From contig JAISNE010000038.1 of assembly GCA_031276375.1 (NCBI GenBank), positions 1 through 6,089 on the forward strand: a stretch of 6,089 bases of DNA, read 5' to 3'. Under the pieces are notes generated by a model. It searched no databases and was not told the DNA's origin. It was given only the letters and a program-made list of their open reading frames with translations. Source of the stretch: Accumulibacter sp. GTDB lineage: Bacteria; Pseudomonadota; Gammaproteobacteria; Burkholderiales; Rhodocyclaceae. This document shows, piece by piece, positions 1 through 4,604 of this stretch; the first letter of the stretch is position 1; each line of letters begins with the position of its first letter. Made by a program: the position numbers and the translations under genes.

Positions 1-156
1 AGCAACGGGCGGGACTATTGCTATGTTGACACCAAGGAACGTTACGTCGATGGCGCCTGGCAGGAGGTCGAGAAGAATTACACGCCCTGCACGCTGGTCA
101 AAAGTGAAGATGAAAATCCGGTAGTCGATTGCGTGACAACAGAGGAGAAGCCGTAA
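1..156 (+). CDS. C-terminal fragment of an unrecognised protein
   Basis: An open frame runs in from the left edge for 51 codons and ends at TAA (154-156). The start lies outside the window. The visible tail is polar and acidic, with three cysteines (visible residues 7, 30 and 44), several aromatic residues (Tyr, Trp) and a very acidic end (SEDENP, then TTEEKP). There are no membrane segments. The spaced cysteines would fit an exported, disulfide-bonded protein, but that is inference. I do not recognise the family. About a kilobase of repeat-rich DNA separates it from gspF, so it is probably not in the same transcription unit. No obvious Rho-independent terminator follows it. Reading the frame as coding rests on its being open to the edge and having protein-like composition. 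Confidence 0.55.
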   Translation, partial: SNGRDYCYVDTKERYVDGAWQEVEKNYTPCTLVKSEDENPVVDCVTTEEKP

Positions 157-331
157 GGAAACGCTGAACAAGCCGGCAAATCGAGGCGAGCGGAACAAAA
201 ATCGAGACAAAGAAACGGACGGAGAGTCATAGCAATTCCATTACATATAATCCGTATGGCCGTCATGCGCGAACCGAAGGTGTCAATTGCATGGAGTAAA
301 GCTGTCGAGAGCGATTTCCATGGCCTTTCAA

Positions 332-568
332 CCTAGAAACCGCAGTTGGACGCGCTCGTGTGTGCTGTCCCGGAGTGGGCTGGCACGGCGCTTTCGACGC
401 GGCAGGGCTTCATGCCTGCCAGGAGGAGCAACACCGCCAGCGCGCTCCAGGGCAGCGCACACGAGCGCGTAACGGCCTCACCCGATGGGTGAGTCGATAA
501 AAAAGAAAGAAACTTTGCCATCCGGTGGCTTCCATCAAAAAAACGAGTGGCCAACTGCGGTTTCTAGA
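332..568. repeat. MITE-like element with 17-bp terminal inverted repeats
   Basis: The sequence CTAGAAACCGCAGTTGG at 333-349 has an exact reverse complement at 551-567. Directly outside each end, one base further out, lies the same pentamer TTCAA (327-331 and 569-573), which would be a 5-bp target-site duplication if the element is 332-568 (237 bp). Inside are a long inverted repeat (351-375 with 445-469), a 6-bp stem at 401-420 and a perfect 7-bp stem at 477-493 (CTCACCC, loop GAT). No transposase or other coding frame is credible. Terminal repeats, a short duplication and no gene are the hallmarks of a miniature inverted-repeat transposable element. Which transposase family would move it is not evident. 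An alternative is a structured intergenic repeat that is not mobile. Confidence 0.6.
351..469 (+). repeat. 25-bp inverted repeat inside the MITE-like element
   Basis: Arms 351-375 and 445-469 pair over 25 positions with a single mismatch (C371 against A449). Two other non-Watson-Crick positions (U363 and U368, each against G) are G-U wobbles if the + strand is transcribed; on the - strand they would be A-C mismatches. The 69-nt loop contains a smaller stem (GGCAGG 401-406 with CCTGCC 415-420). The strand bias toward wobble pairs is weak evidence that an RNA of the + strand folds. Confidence 0.6.
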
Positions 569-685
569 TTCAATGTCCTGAAAAGCGCAAGACCTTGACT
601 TTCTCGATACGGCCTTGATCGTCAAACCAACGCCAGTTTGAAACATCGCCCGCAAGAAAGGCGCGGCGCTCGAATCCCCTTTTTT

Positions 686-822
686 CCCTTCTCCCTCTGG
701 AAGAAAAGGCGCCGAAAGACCACGACTCCCCTTCCCTTCCCCCCTCTGGGAAAAGGTACCGAAGGCCGCAACTCTCCTCCCCTTCTCCCCTCTGGGGAGA
801 AGGTGCCGAAGGCGGATGAGGG
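686..822. repeat. Tandem array of three palindromic intergenic repeat units
   Basis: Three diverged copies begin at 686, 734 and 780, a period of 46-48 nt. Each has the form CCCTTC-pyrimidines-CTCTGG, then a purine arm, then a CCGAA tail. The last copy is the best preserved: CCTTCTCCCC (781-790), loop TCT, GGGGAGAAGG (794-803), a perfect 10-bp stem followed by TGCCGAAGGCGGATGAGGG. The type is familiar as a dispersed GC-rich palindromic intergenic repeat in many proteobacteria, resembling the RIME elements described in rhizobia. It is not coding. The two left copies have lost much of their pairing, so they are probably older. Confidence 0.7.
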
Positions 823-862
823 ACAGCGGCGGAGTTTGCCCAAACGCTTGTTGCCGTGGAAC

Positions 863-911
863 CACCGGCCCTCTCCCGCCCTTCGGGCACCCTCCCACAA
901 GTGGGAGAGGG
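863..911. repeat. Inverted partner copy of the palindromic intergenic repeat
   Basis: Read on the - strand, this segment matches the unit at 780-822: CCCTCTCCCAC, loop TT, GTGGGAG, then a GTGCCCGAAGGGC tail. On the + strand it shows two stems: GCCC-TTC-GGGC (878-888) and CTCCCAC-AA-GTGGGAG (892-907). Alternatively CCCTCTCCC (869-877) can pair with GGGAGAGGG (903-911) to enclose the first stem. Opposed copies of the same unit about 40 bp apart are a common arrangement for this repeat class. Confidence 0.65.
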
Positions 912-997
912 GAACAACTCACCCCCGGCTTTCATTTCGCCGAACCGCTTCGCGTCAATCAAAAGCGCTTTTTTCGTTTGAGATCGGTGCCATATCA

Positions 998-1073
998 GAG
1001 GACTGGGGACAGAGGACAGTAATTCTTGCGGCGCGCAGCGCCGGTCACTGGCTGTCCTCCGTCTTCTGTCCTC
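998..1073. repeat. 22-bp imperfect inverted repeat around a small stem-loop
   Basis: The left arm (998-1019, repeating GAGGAC and GGACAG) and right arm (1052-1073, repeating CTGTCCTCC) match as reverse complements at 18 of 22 positions. Between them sits a 5-bp stem GGCGC-GCA-GCGCC (1030-1042). Transcribed, it would fold into a hairpin of about 76 nt. The right arm is itself a direct repeat of CTGTCCTCC (1052-1060 and 1066-1074, identical in sequence). This resembles the GGACAGAGGACAG-type dispersed intergenic repeats seen in other proteobacterial genomes. It lies 140 bp before gspF, with no evidence of a role in it. Confidence 0.55.
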
Positions 1074-1099
1074 CGAACAACCGAAACTTTGTTTCAGGC

Positions 1100-1131
1100 C
1101 GTTTTTCCTCGTATTCTCCGTGCTTTCCGTA
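1100..1131. repeat. Pyrimidine-rich CCGT-type dispersed repeat
   Basis: A short run of degenerate TTCTCCGT / CTTTCCGT units. Its - strand translation gives ATESTENTRKNG, the spurious peptide typical of a widespread proteobacterial intergenic repeat. No coding function is expected. It lies directly upstream of the possible gspF promoter. Confidence 0.4.
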
Positions 1132-1154
1132 GCCGGGCGCTTTTCTAGGATAAT
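1125..1154 (+). promoter_or_regulatory. Possible sigma-70-type promoter for gspF
   Basis: GATAAT (1149-1154) is a good -10 hexamer, also overlapped by TAATAT. The best -35 candidate, TTCCGT at 1125-1130 with an 18-bp spacer, matches TTGACA poorly (3 of 6). It lies 61 bp before the gspF start, in the first AT-richer stretch of the region. The call rests mainly on the -10 and the position, so it is weak. Confidence 0.25.
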
Positions 1155-1215
1155 ATCGCATCTGATTTTGGCCGGTTCTTGCTGAAACACAGGTTTCTGA
1201 AAACACGAGGGATCC

Positions 1216-2418
1216 GTGCCCGCATTTCACTACACCGCTATTCCGCTGGCCGGCGGGCGTCCCGTCAAGGGGACGCTCGACGCCGAGAGTGCCCGGCAGG
1301 CGAGGGCCGCGCTCAGGGAGCGCGGGTTGCTGGCCTCTGAGATCGAGGCGGAAAAGAGCGGCGCGGCGGAGCGTTCCCGGCTGCGTCTGGGAAGCTCGCT
1401 GCTGACGCGCTTTTCGCGCCAGCTCTCGGCCCTGCTCGACGCCGGCCTGACCGTGGACGAGGCGCTGACGGTGCTGGCCGACCAGTCCGACAATGAGCGC
1501 GAAAAACGCTTGATCGCCGTCCTGCGCGGCGACATCGCCGGCGGTCTTTCCGTTTCCGCGGCGATGTCCGCGCTGCCGCGCGCCTTTCCGTCGTTCTATC
1601 CGACGCTGGTCAAGGCGGGCGAGGAGTCCGGTCGGCTGGCCGGGGTCATGCAGCGGCTCGCCGTTTATCTGGAAGAGCGCGCCGAGCTCATTTCCAAGGT
1701 GGCCCTGGCGTTCATTTATCCGGCCGTGGTTTTCGTGGTTTCCGCGCTGGTCATCGTCGGCATGCTGACCTGGGTGGTGCCGCAGATGGTCCAGGTCTTC
1801 CAGGGCGCGCGGCAGACCTTGCCGCTGATGACCCGCATCCTGCTGGCGATCAGTGCTTTCGTCGGCGATTGGGGACTCTGGCTGCTGGCGGCGGCGGTGA
1901 TCGCCGGGGCGCTCTTCGCGGCGGCCATGCGCGGCGAGGCTTTTCGCCTGCGGGTGCACGCCTTGCGCCTCGATCTGCCGCTTTTCGGCCATTTCGAACG
2001 CGCCGCCAACACCGCGCGCTTTTCCAGCACCTTGTCCATCCTGGTCGGCAGCGGCGTGCCGCTGTTGTCCGCGCTGGCCGCGGCGGAAGGGGTGATGACC
2101 AACCAGGTGCAGCGCGCGGCGGCCAGCGCCGCCGCCGCGCAGGTGCGCGAGGGCATGGGCTTGTCGCGGGCGCTGGCGATGACGCGCCAGTTTCCGCCGA
2201 TCCTCATCCACCTGACCGCCAGCGGCGAGGCGACCGGCCGCCTCGACCGCATGCTCGAACGGGCGGCGCAGGAACTTTCGCGCGAGCTGTCCCGGCGCAT
2301 CGAGACGTTTACGACCTTGCTTGGGCCGGCCGTCGTCCTGCTCATGGGGGGCGTGGTGTTGTTCATCGTGCTCGCCATCCTGCTGCCGGTCTTCGAAATC
2401 AACCAGTTCGTCAAATGA
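1216..2418 (+). CDS. gspF: Type II secretion system inner-membrane protein GspF
   Basis: GspF is the polytopic inner-membrane platform protein of the T2SS. It couples the cytoplasmic ATPase GspE to assembly of the periplasmic pseudopilus. The product is 400 aa, the usual family length. It opens with the typical soluble N-terminus (FHYTAIPLAGGRPVKGTLDA), then two T2SSF-type domains at about 67-190 and 268-391. These carry the paired family motifs GEESGRL (135-141) and SGEATGRLD (336-344). Three hydrophobic segments are visible at about 167-189, 221-238 and 370-392, and the protein ends in the characteristic PVFEINQFVK. Translation starts at GTG with GAGG (1207-1210) 5 nt upstream; no better in-frame start precedes it. 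It is the first gene of the cluster, and gspE and gspD, often beside it, are not here. A type IV pilus PilC homologue is the main alternative, excluded by the following gsp genes. Confidence 0.96.
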   Translation: MPAFHYTAIPLAGGRPVKGTLDAESARQARAALRERGLLASEIEAEKSGAAERSRLRLGSSLLTRFSRQLSALLDAGLTVDEALTVLADQSDNEREKRLIAVLRGDIAGGLSVSAAMSALPRAFPSFYPTLVKAGEESGRLAGVMQRLAVYLEERAELISKVALAFIYPAVVFVVSALVIVGMLTWVVPQMVQVFQGARQTLPLMTRILLAISAFVGDWGLWLLAAAVIAGALFAAAMRGEAFRLRVHALRLDLPLFGHFERAANTARFSSTLSILVGSGVPLLSALAAAEGVMTNQVQRAAASAAAAQVREGMGLSRALAMTRQFPPILIHLTASGEATGRLDRMLERAAQELSRELSRRIETFTTLLGPAVVLLMGGVVLFIVLAILLPVFEINQFVK

Positions 2419-2424
2419 ATGTTT

Positions 2425-2453
2425 GTTTCAATCCACGCCCATAAGCGGGCGAC
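2425..2453. repeat. Solitary CRISPR-repeat-like sequence (type I-C style)
   Basis: Seven bases after the gspF stop codon lies GTTTCAATCCACGCCC (2425-2440), then ATAA, then GCGGGCGAC (2445-2453). This is the layout of type I-C CRISPR repeats written in their antisense direction: GTTTCAATCCACGC, a GC-rich stem and a terminal GCGAC. CGCCC (2436-2440) pairs with GGGCG (2447-2451). At 29 nt it is about 3 nt shorter than the usual 32-nt repeat, and the right arm (GCGGGC) has two extra bases with no partner on the left, as if a few bases were lost. No second copy occurs within 100 bp on either side and no cas gene is in the window, so this is not an array. Similarity was judged by eye. The crRNA-sense strand would be the - strand, antisense to the gsp mRNA. 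Confidence 0.6.
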
Positions 2454-2490
2454 ACGGCGCGGAGGAGCTTACATCCTTCCTTGCCGGACG

Positions 2491-2508
2491 ATCCCTCTGA
2501 AGAGGGAT
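2491..2508 (+). other. Hairpin in the gspF-gspG gap
   Basis: ATCCCTC (2491-2497) and GAGGGAT (2502-2508) form a perfect 7-bp stem with a TGAA loop. No T-run follows, so it is not an intrinsic terminator. It lies 37 nt after the CRISPR-like repeat and 27 nt before the gspG Shine-Dalgarno. It could be a stabilising 5' structure for a processed gspG message, or part of an unrelated repeat. Confidence 0.4.
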
Positions 2509-2535
2509 GTTTCCAACCGGAATTTGTTTTCGATC

Positions 2536-2542
2536 GAGGAGG
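2536..2542 (+). promoter_or_regulatory. Strong ribosome binding site of gspG
   Basis: GAGGAGG with a 7-nt spacer to ATG at 2550. It is the strongest Shine-Dalgarno in the window and decides the gspG start over the ATG at 2481. It fits the need for far more GspG than minor pseudopilins. Confidence 0.85.
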
Positions 2543-2549
2543 TTTCACC

Positions 2550-3005
2550 ATGAATACAGGCGCAATCCGGAGGCGTCCGGCCGTCCGGCGCGGCGCGACG
2601 GGCTTTACGCTGATCGAGATTCTCGTCGTCGTTTCCATTCTGGCCATTCTCGGCGCGCTGGTCGTGCCCAAGATCATGGACCGCCCGAACGAGGCGCGGG
2701 TCGTCGCCGCCAAACAGGACATCGGCACGCTGATCGCCGCGCTCAAGCTGTACAAGCTGGACAGCGGCCGTTATCCGACCACCGAGCAGGGCCTGAAGGC
2801 GCTCATCGAAAAGCCGATGTCGGAACCGGTGCCGGGCAACTGGAAGAATGGCGGTTATCTGGAAAAGGCGCCGAAGGATCCCTGGGGGCACGATTACCTT
2901 TACCTCAACCCCGGCTTGCGGGGCGAGATCGACGTGATGAGCTACGGCGCCGACGGCCAGCAGGGCGGCGAGGGGTATGACGCGGATATCGGTTCCTGGA
3001 TGTGA
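2550..3005 (+). CDS. gspG: Major pseudopilin GspG
   Basis: GspG polymerises into the periplasmic pseudopilus that pushes folded substrates through the outer-membrane secretin. The product is 151 aa. A basic 18-residue leader ends in Gly18, followed by Phe19-Thr-Leu-Ile-Glu23, the prepilin-peptidase site with the conserved Glu at +5. The hydrophobic stem helix spans about 19-42. The mature 133 residues carry the family blocks YPTTEQGL (75-82), DPWGHDYLY (110-118) and the C-terminal [16 protein letters not shown] (132-147), whose Asp-rich loop is the calcium-binding region known in GspG. The start is chosen for the GAGGAGG at a 7-nt spacing; an in-frame ATG at 2481 would add 23 non-family residues. 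It is separated from gspF by 131 bp, so it may have its own promoter or be processed from a longer transcript; no clear promoter is visible. Confidence 0.97.
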   Translation: MNTGAIRRRPAVRRGATGFTLIEILVVVSILAILGALVVPKIMDRPNEARVVAAKQDIGTLIAALKLYKLDSGRYPTTEQGLKALIEKPMSEPVPGNWKNGGYLEKAPKDPWGHDYLYLNPGLRGEIDVMSYGADGQQGGEGYDADIGSWM

Positions 3006-3054
3006 GACGCCGTCCCGGATTCCATTCCGCCGCTCATCGACCCCGGACAGGATG

Positions 3055-3082
3055 CCCGCGCGTCGCCGCGCCGGCGCGCGGG
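3055..3082 (+). promoter_or_regulatory. GC-rich stem-loop immediately before gspH
   Basis: CCCGCGCG (3055-3062) and CGCGCGGG (3075-3082) form a perfect 8-bp stem with a 12-nt loop. The stem ends at the base before the ATG at 3083. An overlapping palindrome CGCGCCGGCGCG (3067-3078) offers an alternative fold. It occupies the only sizeable gap (77 bp) downstream of gspG and would bury the region where a ribosome binding site is expected. It could lower gspH translation or protect the 3' end of a gspG message. If gspH starts at the GTG at 3002, the structure lies inside the coding sequence. Confidence 0.45.
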
Positions 3083-3568
3083 ATGAATGGCTGGCGGCGG
3101 GCGCGGGGATTCACCCTGATCGAGATCATCGTCGCCTGCGCCATCGCGGCGATCGCTCTGGGCGTGGCCATGATAAAGCTCGATTTTTCCGATGGCCGGC
3201 GCTTGCGCCTGGCCGCCGAGATGCTTTCGGGCCGCCTCGAAGCCGCCCGCGACGAGGCCGTGATGCGCGGGCAGCCGGTGGCGTTTTCCAGCGATGGGCA
3301 GGGATTCCAGTTCTGGGTGGCCGACCGCGAGCACGGCGCCTGGGTGGCGCTGTCCGACGCCGAAACCGTTTCTCCCGGCCGTCTGGCGGACGGCGTTTCG
3401 CTCAGCGCCCTGCGCGTCAACGGCGCCTCGCGGCCGCTTGGGGAACGGCTCGTTTTCTCGTTCGGCGGCCTGACCGAGGCGTTCACGCTGACCTTGACGG
3501 CCGGTCCGCAGTCTCTCGATATTACCGGCGACGCGCTCGGGCGCATCGAAATCCGCGCCGCGCCCTGA
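3083..3568 (+). CDS. gspH: Minor pseudopilin GspH
   Basis: GspH is a minor pseudopilin that sits at the base of the tip complex and joins it to the GspG filament. From ATG 3083 the product is 161 aa with a 9-residue basic leader. The peptidase site is Gly9 before Phe10-Thr-Leu-Ile-Glu14 (Glu at +5), followed by a hydrophobic helix to about residue 32. The family block follows at 39-68 (LRLAAEMLSGRLEAARDEAV with RGQPVAF), and the C-terminal part is beta-rich, ending near LDITGDALGRIEI. The start is uncertain. An in-frame GTG at 3002 overlaps the gspG stop and would give 188 aa, but its 27 extra residues are Arg/Pro-rich and unlike a pseudopilin leader. The ATG gives the usual leader length but lacks a clear Shine-Dalgarno and follows a stem-loop. 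Weak initiation suits a low-abundance subunit. Confidence 0.92.
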   Translation: MNGWRRARGFTLIEIIVACAIAAIALGVAMIKLDFSDGRRLRLAAEMLSGRLEAARDEAVMRGQPVAFSSDGQGFQFWVADREHGAWVALSDAETVSPGRLADGVSLSALRVNGASRPLGERLVFSFGGLTEAFTLTLTAGPQSLDITGDALGRIEIRAAP

Positions 3569-3593
3569 CTTCCCGGAGATGACGCACGATTCG

Positions 3594-3968
3594 ATGAAAA
3601 CGCGCATGCACGGTTTTACGCTGCTGGAAACGCTGGTGGCGCTGGCCATCATCGGTATCGCCATGGCGGCGGCGATGCGTTCGACCCGGTTCGCCATCGA
3701 TACGGTGAGCGATCTCAAGGCGCGCACCGCCGCGGGGTGGGTGGCGCAGAATCTGGCGAGCGAGTTGCGCGCCACGCGCGTGTTTCCGCCGATGGGCGCG
3801 AGCAGCGGCCGGGCCGTGCAGGGGCGGCAGGAATTCCTGTGGCGGCAGGAGATCGGCGGAACGCCCAACTACAGTTTCCGGCGCGTCGAAATCAAGGTGT
3901 TCCTGCCGGAGCGGCCGGAATACGCCGTGGCCAGGCAGATCGTTTATGTCGCGCGCCAGCAGAACTGA
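3594..3968 (+). CDS. gspI: Minor pseudopilin GspI
   Basis: GspI forms the core of the pseudopilus tip with GspJ and GspK and helps start pilus assembly. From ATG 3594 the product is 124 aa. The leader MKTRMHG is followed by Phe8-Thr-Leu-Leu-Glu12, then a hydrophobic helix to about residue 28. The body shows the family pattern WVAQNLASELRATR (49-62), a PPMG turn, FLWRQEI (81-87) and RRVEIKVF (96-103). An alternative ATG at 3579 adds five residues, but its CGGAG (3574-3578) touches the start codon, leaving no spacer. From 3594 the same GGAG is 15 nt away, which is long. The later start is preferred for its typical leader length. The stop lies inside gspJ (23-bp overlap), so the two are probably translationally coupled. 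Confidence 0.93.
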   Translation: MKTRMHGFTLLETLVALAIIGIAMAAAMRSTRFAIDTVSDLKARTAAGWVAQNLASELRATRVFPPMGASSGRAVQGRQEFLWRQEIGGTPNYSFRRVEIKVFLPERPEYAVARQIVYVARQQN

Positions 3969-4587
3969 AGCCGCGCGTCCGGAAGGCGGTTTCACCCTTC
4001 TGGAGATTCTGGTGGCCTTGGCGATCTTTGCCCTGGCCAGCGTCATCGCCTATGGCGGACTCGATTCCGTGGCCTCGACGAAAAGCGCGCTGGATAAGGA
4101 GATACGTTTCTGGCGCGAGCTGGGGCTGGTTTTCGACCGCATGGAGGCGGATTTCCTGCAAACCGTGCCGCACCCGCTGCGCGATGCGCCGGAAGTTCTG
4201 TTGTCCCCGCTGCGCGGCGGCAATGTCGTCAACAACGGCGAGAGCGTCGGTTTCTTCGTCGAACTGATCCGCCACGACGAGCAGCGCGCGCAGGTGCGCG
4301 TGCGCTATCTCTGCGAACAGGGGCGTTTGACGCTGCGGGTGAGCGCGGTGGATCTTTTCGGCGCGGGGCAGGCCGCGCAAGCCGTACAAGGGGAAAGCGC
4401 GGCGTGGGGCATCGACACGCCTTTGCTGCAAGCCGTCGAACGCTGCGAGACGGCGTTTCTCGGCGCCGCCAACGCCTGGCTGGAAGCATGGCCGGGCGGC
4501 CAGGCCCAGGCGCGGCCGCGGGCGATCCGTATCCGCCTGGCGCTGGCGGAACGCGGCGTCTTCGAACGGGTGTTCCACATGCCATGA
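3946..4587 (+). CDS. gspJ: Minor pseudopilin GspJ
   Basis: GspJ is the tip-complex pseudopilin that binds GspI and GspK. The product is 213 aa, near the usual length. A 15-residue leader ends Gly14-Gly15 before Phe16-Thr-Leu-Leu-Glu20 (Glu at +5), with a hydrophobic helix to about residue 36. The conserved block after the stem is visible as LVFDRMEADFLQTVPHPLRD (61-80). Two cysteines (123 and 167) could form a disulfide in the periplasm (inference). ATG 3946 is the only plausible in-frame start before the leader and overlaps the end of gspI by 23 bp. Its own stop TGA overlaps the gspK start as ATGA. Both overlaps point to coupled translation of gspI, gspJ and gspK. Confidence 0.94.
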   Translation: MSRASRTEAARPEGGFTLLEILVALAIFALASVIAYGGLDSVASTKSALDKEIRFWRELGLVFDRMEADFLQTVPHPLRDAPEVLLSPLRGGNVVNNGESVGFFVELIRHDEQRAQVRVRYLCEQGRLTLRVSAVDLFGAGQAAQAVQGESAAWGIDTPLLQAVERCETAFLGAANAWLEAWPGGQAQARPRAIRIRLALAERGVFERVFHMP

Positions 4588-4604
4588 AAAACGCCATGAA
4601 AAAC
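4581..4604 (+). repeat. Perfect 12-bp tandem duplication at the gspK start
   Basis: GCCATGAAAAAC occurs twice without interruption (4581-4592 and 4593-4604). The unit contains the gspK start codon, so the protein begins MKNAMKN and has two in-frame ATGs, at 4584 and 4596. The first copy also supplies the gspJ stop. Being a multiple of three, the duplication preserves the frame. Confidence 0.85.

Larger units (their letters stand above)
157..1215. other. Gene-free, repeat-rich intergenic region upstream of gspF
   Basis: Over a kilobase without a convincing gene. Open frames exist on both strands, but they run through inverted and tandem repeats. Their translations are low-complexity (Pro/Arg/Gly-rich) or resemble the shadow peptides such repeats produce, for example TESTENTRKNG and SEDRRRRT on the - strand. 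From left to right it holds about 170 bp of moderate-GC sequence with nothing I recognise, a MITE-like element (332-568), about 115 bp that may include a decayed gene end (570-674 on the - strand), a palindromic repeat array (686-911), an inverted repeat (998-1073) and a CCGT-type repeat next to gspF. Such accumulation suggests a tolerant insertion site between two transcription units. Confidence 0.75.

Noticed and set aside
246..251. TATAAT hexamer as a promoter
   Set aside because: No acceptable -35 lies 16-18 bp upstream and no gene follows on the + strand for nearly a kilobase.
477..506. Stem CTCACCC-GAT-GGGTGAG followed by an A-run as an intrinsic terminator
   Set aside because: The stem is followed by A residues, not T, on the + strand and lies inside the MITE-like element; on the - strand no gene ends here.
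638..1132. 164-codon + strand open frame over the repeat array
   Set aside because: Its sequence (PLPFPPLGKGTEGRNSPPLL and similar) is the direct translation of the pyrimidine-rich repeats and has no ribosome binding site.
410..1190. Long - strand open frames (170 and 206 codons) through the upstream intergenic region
   Set aside because: They run through palindromic and tandem repeats and translate to low-complexity or known spurious repeat peptides; only the last about 34 residues of one look protein-like, reported separately.
1045..2211. 388-codon open frame on the - strand across gspF
   Set aside because: It is the complement of gspF; its translation is His/Gln/Arg-rich and repetitive, typical of the antisense of a high-GC gene, and gspF itself is unmistakable.
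2425..2508. A two-repeat mini CRISPR array formed by 2425-2453 and the hairpin at 2491-2508
   Set aside because: The second hairpin shares no real sequence with the first apart from a vague GTTTC match at 2509 onward, so only a solitary repeat is supported.
2481..2549. Upstream ATG extending gspG by 23 residues
   Set aside because: The strong GAGGAGG with a 7-nt spacer precedes ATG 2550, and the extension would lengthen the leader far beyond the family norm.
4404..4583. Upstream ATG extending gspK by 60 residues into gspJ
   Set aside because: The extension is Arg/Gly/Pro-rich out-of-frame gspJ sequence and would put the prepilin site about 77 residues from the N-terminus.
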